A DNA stretch of 64,000 nt from positions 1 through 64,000 of the forward strand of contig NZ_JAEPBH010000017.1 of the NCBI RefSeq assembly GCF_016632365.1. Reading direction: 5' to 3'. The notes beneath the pieces were generated by a model. It searched no databases. It was not told the DNA's origin and saw nothing but the letters and a program-made list of their open reading frames with translations. Shown here in pieces: positions 54,803-64,000 of the stretch. This stretch comes from Tenebrionibacter intestinalis (lineage in GTDB: Bacteria > Pseudomonadota > Gammaproteobacteria > Enterobacterales > Enterobacteriaceae). Both the position numbers and the translations under genes were made by a program. The stretch's first letter is position 1, and every line of letters begins with the position of its first letter.

Positions 54803-55906
54803 ATGAAAATGACGGGTAAAGCCTTGCTGGCAGGATGTATTGCACTGGCAATGAGTAGTTCGGTTCTGGCGCGGGATATTAAGATCGCGGTAGTGGGCGC
54901 AATGTCTGGCCCGGTGGCGCAGTATGGCGATCAGGAATTTACAGGCGCAGAGCAGGCGATTAATGACATCAATGCCAGAGGCGGCGTGGATGGCAACCGA
55001 CTGGTTGCTGTAAAATATGACGACGCCTGCGATCCAAAGCAGGCCGTAGCCGTCGCCAACAAAGTGGTGAATGACGGCATCAAATATGTGATTGGTCATC
55101 TTTGCTCCTCTTCCACTCAGCCGGCGTCTGATATTTATGAAGACGAAGGCATCCTGATGATTACGCCTGCCGCGACTGCCCCGGAGCTGACGGCACGCGG
55201 CTATGAACTGGTGCTGCGCACGACTGGCCTGGACTCCGATCAGGGACCGACGGCCGCAAAATATATTCTTAACCACGTTAAACCGCAGCGCATTGCAGTC
55301 ATACACGATAAGCAACAATATGGCGAAGGCCTGGCGCGTGCGGTGCGCGATGGCCTGAAGAAGGGCGGCGCTGACGTGGTATTTTTTGATGGCATTACCG
55401 CAGGCGAGAAAGATTACTCAACGCTTGTGGCGCGCCTGAAAAAAGAAAATATTGATTTTGTCTATTACGGCGGTTACCACCCGGAAATGGGGCAGATGCT
55501 GCGCCAGGCGCGTGCGGCGGGTCTGAATACGCAGTTTATGGGGCCTGAAGGGGTCGCTAATGTTTCGCTGTCGAATATTGCGGGCGAGGCTGCTGAAGGG
55601 ATACTGGTGACCAAGCCGAAGAACTACGATCAGGTGCCTGCCAATAAGCCCATTGTGGAGGCCATCAAAGCGAAGAAAAAAGATCCAAGCGGCGCTTTCG
55701 TCTGGACGACCTATGCGGCGATGCAGGCGCTCACTGCGGGGCTGAAGTTATCTGAAGATCCGGATAAAATCGTTAAATACCTTAAGGCGAATACCGTGGA
55801 TACCGTGATGGGTCCGCTGGCCTGGAATGAAAAAGGCGACCTGAAGGGGTTTGAATTTGGTGTCTTTACCTGGCACGCTAACGGTACGGCGAGCGATGCG
55901 AAATAA
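54803..55906 (+). CDS. livJ: Leucine/isoleucine/valine-binding periplasmic protein LivJ
   Basis: A periplasmic binding protein of 367 residues if started at 54803, which aligns with the E. coli start (MNIKGKALLAG). A strong AGGGAG fits the ATG at 54809 better, giving 365 residues. The signal peptide ends SSVLA-RD. The mature protein matches LivJ closely: [83 protein letters not shown], with the conserved Cys pair. It delivers branched-chain amino acids to LivHMGF. Homology with LivK downstream shows a duplication. It is a separate unit ended by a clear terminator. Confidence 0.96.
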   Translation: MKMTGKALLAGCIALAMSSSVLARDIKIAVVGAMSGPVAQYGDQEFTGAEQAINDINARGGVDGNRLVAVKYDDACDPKQAVAVANKVVNDGIKYVIGHLCSSSTQPASDIYEDEGILMITPAATAPELTARGYELVLRTTGLDSDQGPTAAKYILNHVKPQRIAVIHDKQQYGEGLARAVRDGLKKGGADVVFFDGITAGEKDYSTLVARLKKENIDFVYYGGYHPEMGQMLRQARAAGLNTQFMGPEGVANVSLSNIAGEAAEGILVTKPKNYDQVPANKPIVEAIKAKKKDPSGAFVWTTYAAMQALTAGLKLSEDPDKIVKYLKANTVDTVMGPLAWNEKGDLKGFEFGVFTWHANGTASDAK

Positions 55907-55959
55907 TGCGCAGCCGGGCGGCATGACGGGCCAGCCGGCCTGACCCGCCGTACGCGAAT

Positions 55960-55995
55960 GCCGGTCAGGGCGTGCTCTGGCCGGCGTTTTTTATT
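55960..55995 (+). terminator. Terminator of livJ
   Basis: Arms gccggtcag and ctggccggc pair with one T-G, close an 8-nt loop and are followed by GTTTTTTATT, 53 bp after the stop codon. Confidence 0.85.
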
Positions 55996-56092
55996 GCTGA
56001 GGAAAACGCCCGCATGAAGTTTTGGCTCCCTCTGTGGCTTGTGGGTTAATCTTTTTTAAGGCAGGCCGGACGGCGCCCTGCTTTATGGCCTG

Positions 56093-56479
56093 TCAATCCT
56101 GCTTTTGCCAGCCGCCGGTCTGTGCGCGAAAACCTGACGCCTGCATAAAAGCGGCCATAACGCTTCGGTCTTCTACGCCAGTATCCACCATACGCCAGTC
56201 GTTGACGCCCGGGTTGTCGCGTATAAGTTCTTCCAGTAAATATCGCCCAACGCCGCGCCGGCGCGTGGCTTCCCTTACCCGTAGCGAATCCAGCTCGGCC
56301 TGAGCGCCGCGTAGCGTCATTTTAACAGCCGCCAGCAGGCGGTTATTAAACTTTGCGGCGTAAATACGGTGAGCGTCATCCATCGTCAGGGTTTTTGGCG
56401 AGTATTCAGGCCAGATTTTGGTGAGATCGAGAATGTCCTGTTCGCTCAGGCGGCGCAGTCGCACAATAGTCAGTTTCAT
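56093..56479 (-). CDS. panM: PanD maturation factor PanM (PanZ), acetyltransferase fold
   Basis: A 128-residue GNAT-fold protein. The acetyl-CoA-binding loop is REATRRRGVGRYLLEELI, preceded by AELDSLRVREATR strand 4. It matches E. coli PanM/PanZ in length and in position between livJ and livK on the opposite strand. With acetyl-CoA it triggers autocleavage of aspartate decarboxylase PanD and inhibits it when CoA is plentiful, linking beta-alanine and CoA synthesis. Confidence 0.94.
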   Translation of the reverse strand: MKLTIVRLRRLSEQDILDLTKIWPEYSPKTLTMDDAHRIYAAKFNNRLLAAVKMTLRGAQAELDSLRVREATRRRGVGRYLLEELIRDNPGVNDWRMVDTGVEDRSVMAAFMQASGFRAQTGGWQKQD

Positions 56480-56889
56480 AACGTGGCTTTATCGTTGGCA
56501 GGCTTAAAGTATGTATCCGGTTGTACGGATGCGTGGGTTTCTCATTGCGCCATTCTACAGGCGAATCAAGTAGTCAAACCCTTTAATAGTGGTTCATTAA
56601 TCATAAAATATATTTTTTTATGGCGTACTCGGCTAACTTTTGATGATTTTTTAGCGCAAAATAACGATATATTATTCTGCGGTTCACGCTTTTTTTGTTT
56701 ATCCGGATGCTAAAACAGCATAATATCCGTGTTTAATCGACTGAATTATATGTAATTGGCGTGGGGTCTGACGTTAAAAATGGCCGTAACGTTAGTCAGT
56801 TAGATAAAAATAACGCTGTTTATAAAAACAACAGCACGTTGTGAATTTAATAAAACCAATAACGACATCACGAATGGGGATGCTTCAGT
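56480..56889. other. Intergenic region between panM and livK
   Basis: About 410 bp, AT-rich from 56,580. It should hold divergent promoters for panM and the livKHMGF operon. No Lrp site could be assigned by eye, and no leader peptide or terminator was evident. Confidence 0.5.
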
Positions 56890-57996
56890 ATGAAAGCGAA
56901 AACACTGATTGCGGGCGTGGTCGCCCTCGCTGTTGCGCATGCGGCGGCGGCAGAAGATATCAGAGTGGCCGTTGTTGGCGCGCTGTCCGGCCCGGTTGCG
57001 CAGTGGGGCGAGATGGAATTTAACGGCGCGCGGCAGGCTATCAAAGATATCAATGAAAAAGGCGGGGTGAAGGGGAATAAACTCACGGCTCTGGAGTATG
57101 ACGACGCCTGCGATCCGAAACAGGCGGTAGCCGTGGCCAACAAGATAGTCAATGACGGTATTAAATATGTGATTGGGCATTTGTGCTCATCCTCCACGCA
57201 GCCTGCCTCCGATATCTATGCCGATAAAGGTATTCTGATGATTACCCCAGGCGCGACCAATCCGGAACTGACCCAACGCGGTTACGACACCATTATGCGC
57301 ACGGCGGGCCTGGATTCCGCCCAGGGACCGACGGCGGCGAAATATATTCTCGACCACGTGAAGCCGCAGCGCATCGCTGTCATACATGATAAACAACAGT
57401 ACGGCGAAGGGCTGGCGCGCTCGGTGCGTGATGGCCTGAAACAGGGCAACGCGAATGTGGTGTTCTTTGACGGCATCACCGCTGGTGAAAAAGACTTCTC
57501 GGCGCTTTTGGCGCGTTTGAAAAAAGAAAATATCGATTTTGTTTACTACGGCGGCTACTACCCGGAAATGGGGCAAATGCTGCGTCAGGCGCGCGCGCAG
57601 GGCCTGGCTATCCAGTTTATGGGGCCGGAAGGCGTGGGCAACACTTCGCTTTCTAATATTGCCGGCGATGCGGCGCAAGGGCTGCTGGTGACTATGCCTA
57701 AGCGCTACGATCGGGAGCCGGCAAACCAGGCCATCGTTGCGGCGCTAAAGGCGCAGAAAAAAGATCCGAGCGGCCCGTATGTCTGGATAACCTATGCCGC
57801 CGTACAGTCGCTTGCGACCGCGCTTGAGCGCAGCAATAGCGCAGAGCCGCAGGATCTGGTGAAAGATCTCAAAGCTCATGGCGCAAAAACGGTTATCGGC
57901 CCGCTTTCCTGGGACGAAAAAGGCGACCTGAAGGGGTTTGAATTTGGTGTCTTTCGCTGGCATGCCGATGGTTCCTCATCGGTAGCCGCGCAATAA
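56890..57996 (+). CDS. livK: Leucine-specific periplasmic binding protein LivK
   Basis: A 368-residue binding protein, one residue off E. coli LivK. The signal peptide is [23 protein letters not shown]. It is a close paralogue of Liv[46 protein letters not shown], and the same [31 protein letters not shown] region. Differences such as QWGEME in place of QYGDQE lie in the ligand-side region of the first lobe. It heads the livKHMGF operon and supplies leucine to the transporter. Confidence 0.95.
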   Translation: MKAKTLIAGVVALAVAHAAAAEDIRVAVVGALSGPVAQWGEMEFNGARQAIKDINEKGGVKGNKLTALEYDDACDPKQAVAVANKIVNDGIKYVIGHLCSSSTQPASDIYADKGILMITPGATNPELTQRGYDTIMRTAGLDSAQGPTAAKYILDHVKPQRIAVIHDKQQYGEGLARSVRDGLKQGNANVVFFDGITAGEKDFSALLARLKKENIDFVYYGGYYPEMGQMLRQARAQGLAIQFMGPEGVGNTSLSNIAGDAAQGLLVTMPKRYDREPANQAIVAALKAQKKDPSGPYVWITYAAVQSLATALERSNSAEPQDLVKDLKAHGAKTVIGPLSWDEKGDLKGFEFGVFRWHADGSSSVAAQ

Positions 57997-58012
57997 CGCA
58001 CGCGGGTCGCTT

Positions 58013-58935
<923 letters not shown>

Positions 58936-58939
<4 letters not shown>

Positions 58940-60213
58940 AGCCGATATATTTTGCAAGAGCATTGTTCCCGGCCGCCCTGTTTTTCGTGCTGGCTGCGGT
59001 CTTCATGGGAGTACAGCTTGGCCTGGAAGGTACAAAGCTCGTTGTAGACAGCGCAGCGCCCGTGCGCTGGGAGTGGATTGCTATCGGCACCGCCATAGTC
59101 TTTTTGTTCCAGCTTCTGCGCCCGTTTGTACAAAACGGACTAAAGCGCGTTTCCGGCCCGAGCTTTGTTTTGCCGACAATTGACGGTTCTACGGTAAAAC
59201 AAAAGCTGTTTTTGATTGCGCTGCTGGTTATCGCCGTCGCATGGCCGTTTATGGTATCGCGCGGAACGGTGGATATCGCCACGCTGACTATGATTTATAT
59301 CATTCTTGGCCTGGGGCTGAACGTGGTGGTGGGGCTTTCCGGCCTGCTGGTGCTGGGCTACGGCGGTTTTTACGCCATCGGCGCGTATACGTTCGCGCTC
59401 TTAAACCACTACTACGGGCTGGGCTTCTGGACGTGCCTGCCGCTGGCGGGGTTGACGGCTGCCGCTGCGGGTTTCCTGCTCGGTTTCCCGGTGCTGCGCC
59501 TGCGTGGCGACTACCTGGCGATAGTGACGCTGGGATTTGGTGAAATTGTGCGCATCCTGCTGCTCAATAATACCGAAATCACCGGCGGCCCGAACGGCAT
59601 CAGCCAGATCCCTAAACCGACGCTGTTTGGCCTGGAATTTAGCCGCACGGCGCGAGAAGGCGGCTGGGATACCTTCAGCAACTTCTTTAACATTAAATAC
59701 GACCCCAGCGATCGCGTGATTTTTCTCTACCTGGTGGCGCTGCTGCTGGTTGTGCTGACGTTTTTTGTCATTAACCGCCTGCTTCGCATGCCGCTGGGCC
59801 GCGCCTGGGAAGCGCTGCGTGAAGACGAAATCGCCTGCCGCTCGTTGGGCTTAAGCCCTACGCGCATTAAACTCACGGCGTTTACCATTAGCGCTGCGTT
59901 CGCCGGGTTTGCCGGCACGCTGTTTGCCGCACGTCAGGGATTTGTCAGCCCGGAATCCTTCACCTTTGCCGAATCAGCCTTTGTGCTGGCTATTGTGGTG
60001 TTGGGCGGCATGGGGTCGCAGTTCGCCGTTATTCTTGCAGCTATCCTGCTGGTGGTGTCGCGCGAGCTGATGCGTGATTTCAACGAGTACAGCATGCTTA
60101 TGCTCGGCGGACTGATGGTGCTGATGATGATCTGGCGTCCCCAGGGGCTGCTGCCGATGAAGCGCCCGCACCTGGCGCTGAAAAAGGATAATGCAAAAGG
60201 AGAGCAGGCATGA
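58936..60213 (+). CDS. livM: Branched-chain amino acid ABC permease LivM
   Basis: A 425-residue permease with an N-terminal extra helix region (absent from LivH) followed by the common core: [51 protein letters not shown], and the ATPase-contact loop [41 protein letters not shown] ends the core. It overlaps livH and livG by 4 bp each, so the operon is tightly coupled. Confidence 0.97.
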
Positions 60214-60977
60214 GTCAGCCCTTATTGACCGTCAGCGGCCTGATGATGCGCTTTGGCGGCCTGCTTGCCGTTAACAACGTTGCGCTGAAGCTTAATGCAG
60301 GCGAAATCGTCTCGCTGATTGGCCCTAACGGTGCGGGTAAAACCACAGTATTTAACTGTCTGACCGGTTTTTACAGGCCGAGCGGCGGCACGATTAAGCT
60401 GCGCGATAAACATCTGGAAGGGTTGCCCGGCCAGGCTATCGCCCGTCTCGGGGTGGTGCGTACCTTCCAGCATGTGCGTCTGTTTCGTGAAATGACGGTG
60501 ATTGAAAACCTGCTGGTGGCCCAGCATAAGCAGATAAAAACCGGCGTTTTTTCCGGCCTGCTGAACACCCCGGCGTTTCGCCGCAGCCAGGCTGACGCGC
60601 TCGATCGCGCCGCCGTGTGGCTGGCGCGTATCGGTCTGCTGGAACACGCTAACCGGCAGGCCGGCAACCTGGCCTATGGCCAGCAGCGTCGGCTGGAGAT
60701 TGCCCGCTGCATGGTTACGCAGCCGGAAATCCTGATGCTTGACGAACCGGCGGCAGGCCTCAATCCGCGCGAAACCAAAGAGCTGGATGAGTTGATAGTC
60801 GAGCTGCGCGACCAACATAACACCACGATTTTGCTTATTGAGCATGATATGAAGCTGGTAATGGGCATTTCGGATCGCATCTACGTGGTAAACCAGGGTA
60901 CGCCGCTGGCGAACGGCACGCCAGAGCAGATTCGTCATCACCCTGACGTCATCCGCGCCTATCTGGGAGAAGCGTAA
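60210..60977 (+). CDS. livG: Branched-chain amino acid ABC ATPase LivG
   Basis: A 255-residue ATPase. Walker A is GPNGAGKTT, the Q-loop lies in [23 protein letters not shown], the signature is [15 protein letters not shown] (the family's variant of LSGGQ) and Walker B is [12 protein letters not shown]. It ends in YLGEA. It works with LivF on the LivH/LivM pair. It directly abuts livF. Confidence 0.97.
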   Translation: MSQPLLTVSGLMMRFGGLLAVNNVALKLNAGEIVSLIGPNGAGKTTVFNCLTGFYRPSGGTIKLRDKHLEGLPGQAIARLGVVRTFQHVRLFREMTVIENLLVAQHKQIKTGVFSGLLNTPAFRRSQADALDRAAVWLARIGLLEHANRQAGNLAYGQQRRLEIARCMVTQPEILMLDEPAAGLNPRETKELDELIVELRDQHNTTILLIEHDMKLVMGISDRIYVVNQGTPLANGTPEQIRHHPDVIRAYLGEA

Positions 60978-61691
60978 ATGGAAAAAGCGATGTTAACCTT
61001 CGACCGGGTAAGCGCGCACTATGGCAAAATCCAGGCGCTGCACGAGGTGAGCCTGTATATCAACCGGGGAGAGATAGTCACTCTCATTGGCGCCAACGGC
61101 GCCGGGAAAACCACGCTGCTTGGCACGCTGTGCGGCGACCCGCGCGCCACGCACGGCACGATAGTCTTTGACGGCAAAAATATCACCGACTGGGCTACTG
61201 CGCGAATTATGCGTGAGGCGGTAGCGATTGTGCCGGAAGGCCGCCGCGTATTTTCGCGCATGACAGTGGAGGAGAATCTGGCGATGGGCGGCTTCTTTAC
61301 CGACAGGCCGCAGTATCAGACGCGTATAAAGTGGGTATACGACCTGTTCCCGCGTCTGCATGAACGCCGGACGCAGCGCGCGGGCACCATGTCCGGCGGC
61401 GAACAGCAAATGCTGGCTATCGGCCGCGCGCTGATGAGCAACCCGCGCCTGCTCTTGCTGGATGAACCCTCGCTTGGCCTGGCCCCGATTATTATTCAGC
61501 AAATCTTTGACACCATCGAGCAGCTACGCGCCGAGGGCATGACTATTTTTCTGGTGGAGCAGAACGCCAACCAGGCGCTGAAGCTCGCCGACCGTGGCTA
61601 CGTGCTGGAAAACGGCCATGTGGTGCTCGAAGTTACCGGCGATGCGCTGCTTGCAAACGAAGCGGTGAGAAGCGCGTATCTGGGGGGGTAA
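60978..61691 (+). CDS. livF: Branched-chain amino acid ABC ATPase LivF
   Basis: A 237-residue ATPase nearly identical in pattern to E. coli LivF. Walker A is GANGAGKTT, the signature is MSGGEQQMLAIGRAL, Walker B is LLLLDEPSLGLAP, and the VFSRMTVEENLAMGGF block is conserved. It ends YLGG. Last gene of the liv operon; beyond it the conserved E. coli order (ugp genes) is broken by an AT-rich accessory region. Confidence 0.97.
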   Translation: MEKAMLTFDRVSAHYGKIQALHEVSLYINRGEIVTLIGANGAGKTTLLGTLCGDPRATHGTIVFDGKNITDWATARIMREAVAIVPEGRRVFSRMTVEENLAMGGFFTDRPQYQTRIKWVYDLFPRLHERRTQRAGTMSGGEQQMLAIGRALMSNPRLLLLDEPSLGLAPIIIQQIFDTIEQLRAEGMTIFLVEQNANQALKLADRGYVLENGHVVLEVTGDALLANEAVRSAYLGG

Positions 61692-61717
61692 ATGAAATAG
61701 CCGTTAATGAAATTAAA

Positions 61718-61744
61718 GTGCGTTTTACAGACGCACGTATTTTG
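61718..61744 (+). terminator. Probable terminator of the liv operon
   Basis: A 6-bp stem gtgcgt/acgcac with a 7-nt loop is followed by GTATTTTG, 27 bp after livF. Confidence 0.5.
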
Positions 61745-61941
61745 TATAAAAGATCCTCCAGCTAAGAGGTTCCTTGAATATCGTATCGTTGCACAGGGCT
61801 TGGTTGGAGGTTGTTTTTCCTGCAATGACCTACTCAATAATGACTATTTCAAAGATGGAAAAAAATAATGTTGTGAGCCTAAATTATGTTCACACCACAG
61901 TCTGAAATGTCTCAATCGTAGCCAGGAGAGGACAGTGGTAT

Positions 61942-61964
61942 AGAAAAGGCCACATAAGGTGGCC
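61942..61964 (-). terminator. Terminator of the ferredoxin-desaturase-EamA operon
   Basis: On the minus strand a perfect 6-bp GC-rich stem ggccac/gtggcc with a 5-nt loop is followed by TTTTC, starting 5 nt after the EamA stop codon. Confidence 0.65.
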
Positions 61965-61969
61965 ATGCT

Positions 61970-62890
61970 TTACATTGTTTTTTTTAAACGCCAGTAAAGC
62001 GCTAAACGTTCAATAATATTGAACTCATGAAGGAAAATTGAAGCAAAAATAAATCCACCTCCTGCCATTTGTACCAGGCTCGGCATTTGACCCAAAAGCA
62101 GGAGACTAAAAACGATGGCAAAAATGGGTTCTGAAAGTTCGATCAGTTGCACGGATTGACTTGAGGTAAGAGTGAGAGCCTTAGTTGTACACCAGAATCC
62201 GCCTATTGTTGGAAGAATGGCCAGAAGTATCAAGAGCGCGATGCTCCATATATCCAGAGAAGAAATGCTCACTGTTTTATCAAAAGGGATGGCTAAATAA
62301 ATTGAACCGAAAAGTAAGAGAGTAAACATCTGTGGGATACCGGCACCAAACCTGAATTTTCGAGAGAGGAAAAGGAATCCTCCGTAACCCAAGCCAGCAA
62401 TGATGGCACAAATTAACCCTTCATTTAAGGTAATATTCATTTCGCCATCCTGAGAAAAAATCAAATATAACCCATAGACAGAGAGTACAATAGTTATGAC
62501 TTCTTTTAACGATAAAATACGTTTTTCAGAAATGGCTGATAGTAAAAAAGAGAAAACAGTGGCGCTTCCAAAAAGAATAAATACAACCGTTGATACATTT
62601 GTTGTTGTATAGGCTTTAGTTTCGAAATGATAAAGCACAAAAAAACCTAGAAATGCACATATCAAACCTACGATCCATTTCGATTTTACAAACTGAGCAG
62701 TGATGTTTATTTTTCCCGATAAAATTATAACAGGTATCAGAATTAAAAGACCTATTAAACATTTATAGAACGCAACTTCACTTGATGAAAGCCCAGCCTG
62801 AAAAAGCTTAACACTCATCACACCAACGGTACCATTAAATATTGCAGCAAGAAGAGCATAAATAATTCCTATGTATTTAGCCTTTTTCAT
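61970..62890 (-). CDS. EamA/DMT family transporter
   Basis: A 306-residue inner-membrane protein with ten hydrophobic segments in two EamA repeats. The first repeat opens YIGIIYALLAAIFNGTVGVMSVKLFQAGLSS and the second opens NEGLICAIIAGLGYGGFLFLSRKF. LTSSQSVQLIELSEPIFAIVFSLLLLGQMP is the typical second-repeat end block, where an E-P-hydrophobic stretch precedes the last loop. DMT proteins export metabolites such as amino acids or small organics. Its start overlaps the desaturase gene by 14 bp. The AT-rich composition is unlike the flanking core and suggests acquisition. Export of a product of its neighbours is a reasonable guess. Confidence 0.85.
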   Translation of the reverse strand: MKKAKYIGIIYALLAAIFNGTVGVMSVKLFQAGLSSSEVAFYKCLIGLLILIPVIILSGKINITAQFVKSKWIVGLICAFLGFFVLYHFETKAYTTTNVSTVVFILFGSATVFSFLLSAISEKRILSLKEVITIVLSVYGLYLIFSQDGEMNITLNEGLICAIIAGLGYGGFLFLSRKFRFGAGIPQMFTLLLFGSIYLAIPFDKTVSISSLDIWSIALLILLAILPTIGGFWCTTKALTLTSSQSVQLIELSEPIFAIVFSLLLLGQMPSLVQMAGGGFIFASIFLHEFNIIERLALYWRLKKTM

Positions 62891-63848
62891 TATTAACCTC
62901 TATGCTCCTGGGATTAGTAAAATAATTAGTCAGAATTTTACTCCAAAGTGATTTTCGACCTTTAACAGAGTGGAATATGCCACCCATGTCATCATTTCTG
63001 GATTTGTAAATTGGATCTCTCATCATAATATTATGAGCTTTGTGAAGATTCCAGAATGGAATATTAGGCATCAGATGATGCGTCAGATGTAGGTTCTCAG
63101 CGTGCATTCCAGTGAGTAATAGTTCAGGTTTAGAACTAAATCGGTTCCATGTTTGATCAATATCGTTATTATTTTCGATAATGGGAAAATGTTCTGCCAT
63201 TTCTATAAACCATCCAACCATCGGAAATGATGTAATGAGTGGGATAAACCAGTAAAGAACTAACAAATGGAAGCTATTCGTATAGATAGATATCGCAGCA
63301 ATAGTAATCCACAATATAAATAATTTTTTAAACTCAGGATCGTTAAAATCTCCAAGCCTATTTTTTAATAAATATTTAAGAAATGAAGGGGATTTGCTTA
63401 AAAATAATGGGCTAATTAAATGTTTTATTATAAAGTGTCTTGTAGTTGTCTCTTGAAAAAGATCGCTTTCTATATAGTATTTATAGTCCGGATCACGATT
63501 CTTTTTACCGAGATAGTTATGGTGCAGAATTACATGACTTTTAGCATATTTTTGAAACGTCTGGAATATTGTATAGCCACTAAAGTATTTTCCAAGAATA
63601 TCATTTAGATTAGTGTTTTTTGCAAGTACACGATGAGCTGACTCGTGGAGTATTGTAGCCAGAGCCCGCTGTCTTGTACCTATAATTATAACGGCAAAAA
63701 GATAAATGAAAATATTATCCATGTAGATAGATATTGCTATTGTACCAAGAATTACTCCCCAATCACCGGCAACAGCAATTATTCCACGGTAATTATTTAA
63801 GTCTGAGAGCTTGCTTAGCTCATCCATGATTTCATTACTAAATTTCAT
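62877..63848 (-). CDS. Membrane-bound fatty acid desaturase/hydroxylase
   Basis: I use the ATG at 63848 (323 residues), which has GAGGG 5 nt upstream; a TTG at 63860 is an alternative. Three histidine boxes of the integral-membrane di-iron family are present: HESAH, then HVILHHNYLG (HxxxHH), and HLTHHLMP near the C-terminus, with a further HAENLH just before. Four or more hydrophobic segments surround them. The enzyme would use O2 and electrons from a ferredoxin to desaturate or hydroxylate a lipid or similar substrate. The gene directly upstream encodes a 2Fe-2S ferredoxin, one base before this start, a fitting electron donor. The substrate is unknown. Confidence 0.88.
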   Translation of the reverse strand: MKFSNEIMDELSKLSDLNNYRGIIAVAGDWGVILGTIAISIYMDNIFIYLFAVIIIGTRQRALATILHESAHRVLAKNTNLNDILGKYFSGYTIFQTFQKYAKSHVILHHNYLGKKNRDPDYKYYIESDLFQETTTRHFIIKHLISPLFLSKSPSFLKYLLKNRLGDFNDPEFKKLFILWITIAAISIYTNSFHLLVLYWFIPLITSFPMVGWFIEMAEHFPIIENNNDIDQTWNRFSSKPELLLTGMHAENLHLTHHLMPNIPFWNLHKAHNIMMRDPIYKSRNDDMGGIFHSVKGRKSLWSKILTNYFTNPRSIEVNNEKG

Positions 63849-63849
63849 T

Positions 63850-64000
63850 TCATCCCTCAAAACTGTTTACTACTGATTTGGAATTCAAGCTACACTGGCA
63901 AAGTAATCTATATTTTTCAGGGTTAAGATCCATCAACTCCAGAAAAATCTTCTCTTTATTGCTGACAGCACCTAGTGCCCCAGTTTCTATCTCAATTAAG
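63850..64000 (-). CDS. 2Fe-2S ferredoxin, C-terminal part (truncated by window edge)
   Basis: The minus strand from the right edge reads 49 residues to a TGA at 63852-63850. The pattern GALGAVSNKEKIFLEL...YRLLCQCSLNSKSV fits the C-terminus of plant-type 2Fe-2S ferredoxins, where a KE-helix is followed by RLACQ carrying the fourth cluster Cys. The first three Cys residues would lie outside the window. The stop codon is separated by one base from the desaturase start (TGAAATG), so the two are translationally coupled. Confidence 0.65.
   Translation of the reverse strand, partial: LIEIETGALGAVSNKEKIFLELMDLNPEKYRLLCQCSLNSKSVVNSFEG

Overview
The window comes from the chromosome of a member of the Enterobacterales. 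Long blocks keep an E. coli-like gene order: gor-rlmJ-prlC-rsmJ, uspA/uspB-pitA-yhiN, dcrB, yhhQ, tusA/zntA/yhhN/yhhM/yhhL/rsmD, ftsYEX-rpoH, and livJ/panM/livKHMGF. Several proteins match the remembered E. coli versions almost residue for residue (RpoH, UspB, LivF). The genus cannot be fixed from the sequence alone.

Layout. 0-5.7 kb is an accessory end: a Tn3-type transposase scrap, a periplasmic OB-fold stress protein, an MHS-type transporter, a nucleoside hydrolase and an AT-rich SDR gene. 5.7-17.7 kb is conserved core, except that a beta-carbonic anhydrase/SulP transporter operon sits where E. coli has dtpB. Two copies of a roughly 135-bp structured repeat lie 3' of gor and 3' of the SulP gene. 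17.7-41.6 kb is a large one-directional accessory cluster between yhiN and dcrB. 41.8-42.3 kb is an orphan DUF1795/DcrB-related gene. 42.4-61.7 kb is core again. 61.9-64.0 kb is an AT-rich minus-strand operon of a 2Fe-2S ferredoxin (partial), a membrane desaturase/hydroxylase and an EamA transporter.

The most interesting region is the 22.6-kb cluster (19.0-41.6 kb). It holds two tandem short filamentous-haemagglutinin-like TpsA exoproteins and their TpsB transporter. These are followed by a self-contained type II fatty acid/polyketide synthase: AcpS, FabG, FabZ-like dehydratase, ACP, a GcvT-like aminomethyltransferase homologue, a ketosynthase fused to a catalytically dead ketosynthase, a second degenerate ketosynthase, a thiolase-like protein and FabD. 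Interleaved is an envelope transport set: LolD/MacB-type ATPase, exported helical protein, FtsX/LolE-type permease, LolA-like periplasmic protein, outer-membrane beta-barrel and a polytopic membrane protein. The ACP/FabZ/FabG/FabD/KS/PPTase/ABC/GcvT-like combination recalls the streptococcal cyl operon, which makes the haemolytic polyene granadaene. I infer that this locus makes a polyene-like or other unusual acyl product and moves it to the outer membrane or surface, with the secreted beta-helix proteins as partners or carriers. No enzyme that would cap the chain (glycosyltransferase, NRPS, ammonia lyase) is visible. The product is unknown and the functional link to the TpsA proteins is inferred from gene order only.

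Start sites were moved inward from the longest reading frame wherever a Shine-Dalgarno sequence or remembered family length supported it. No database search was run; all family calls come from motifs and recalled relatives.
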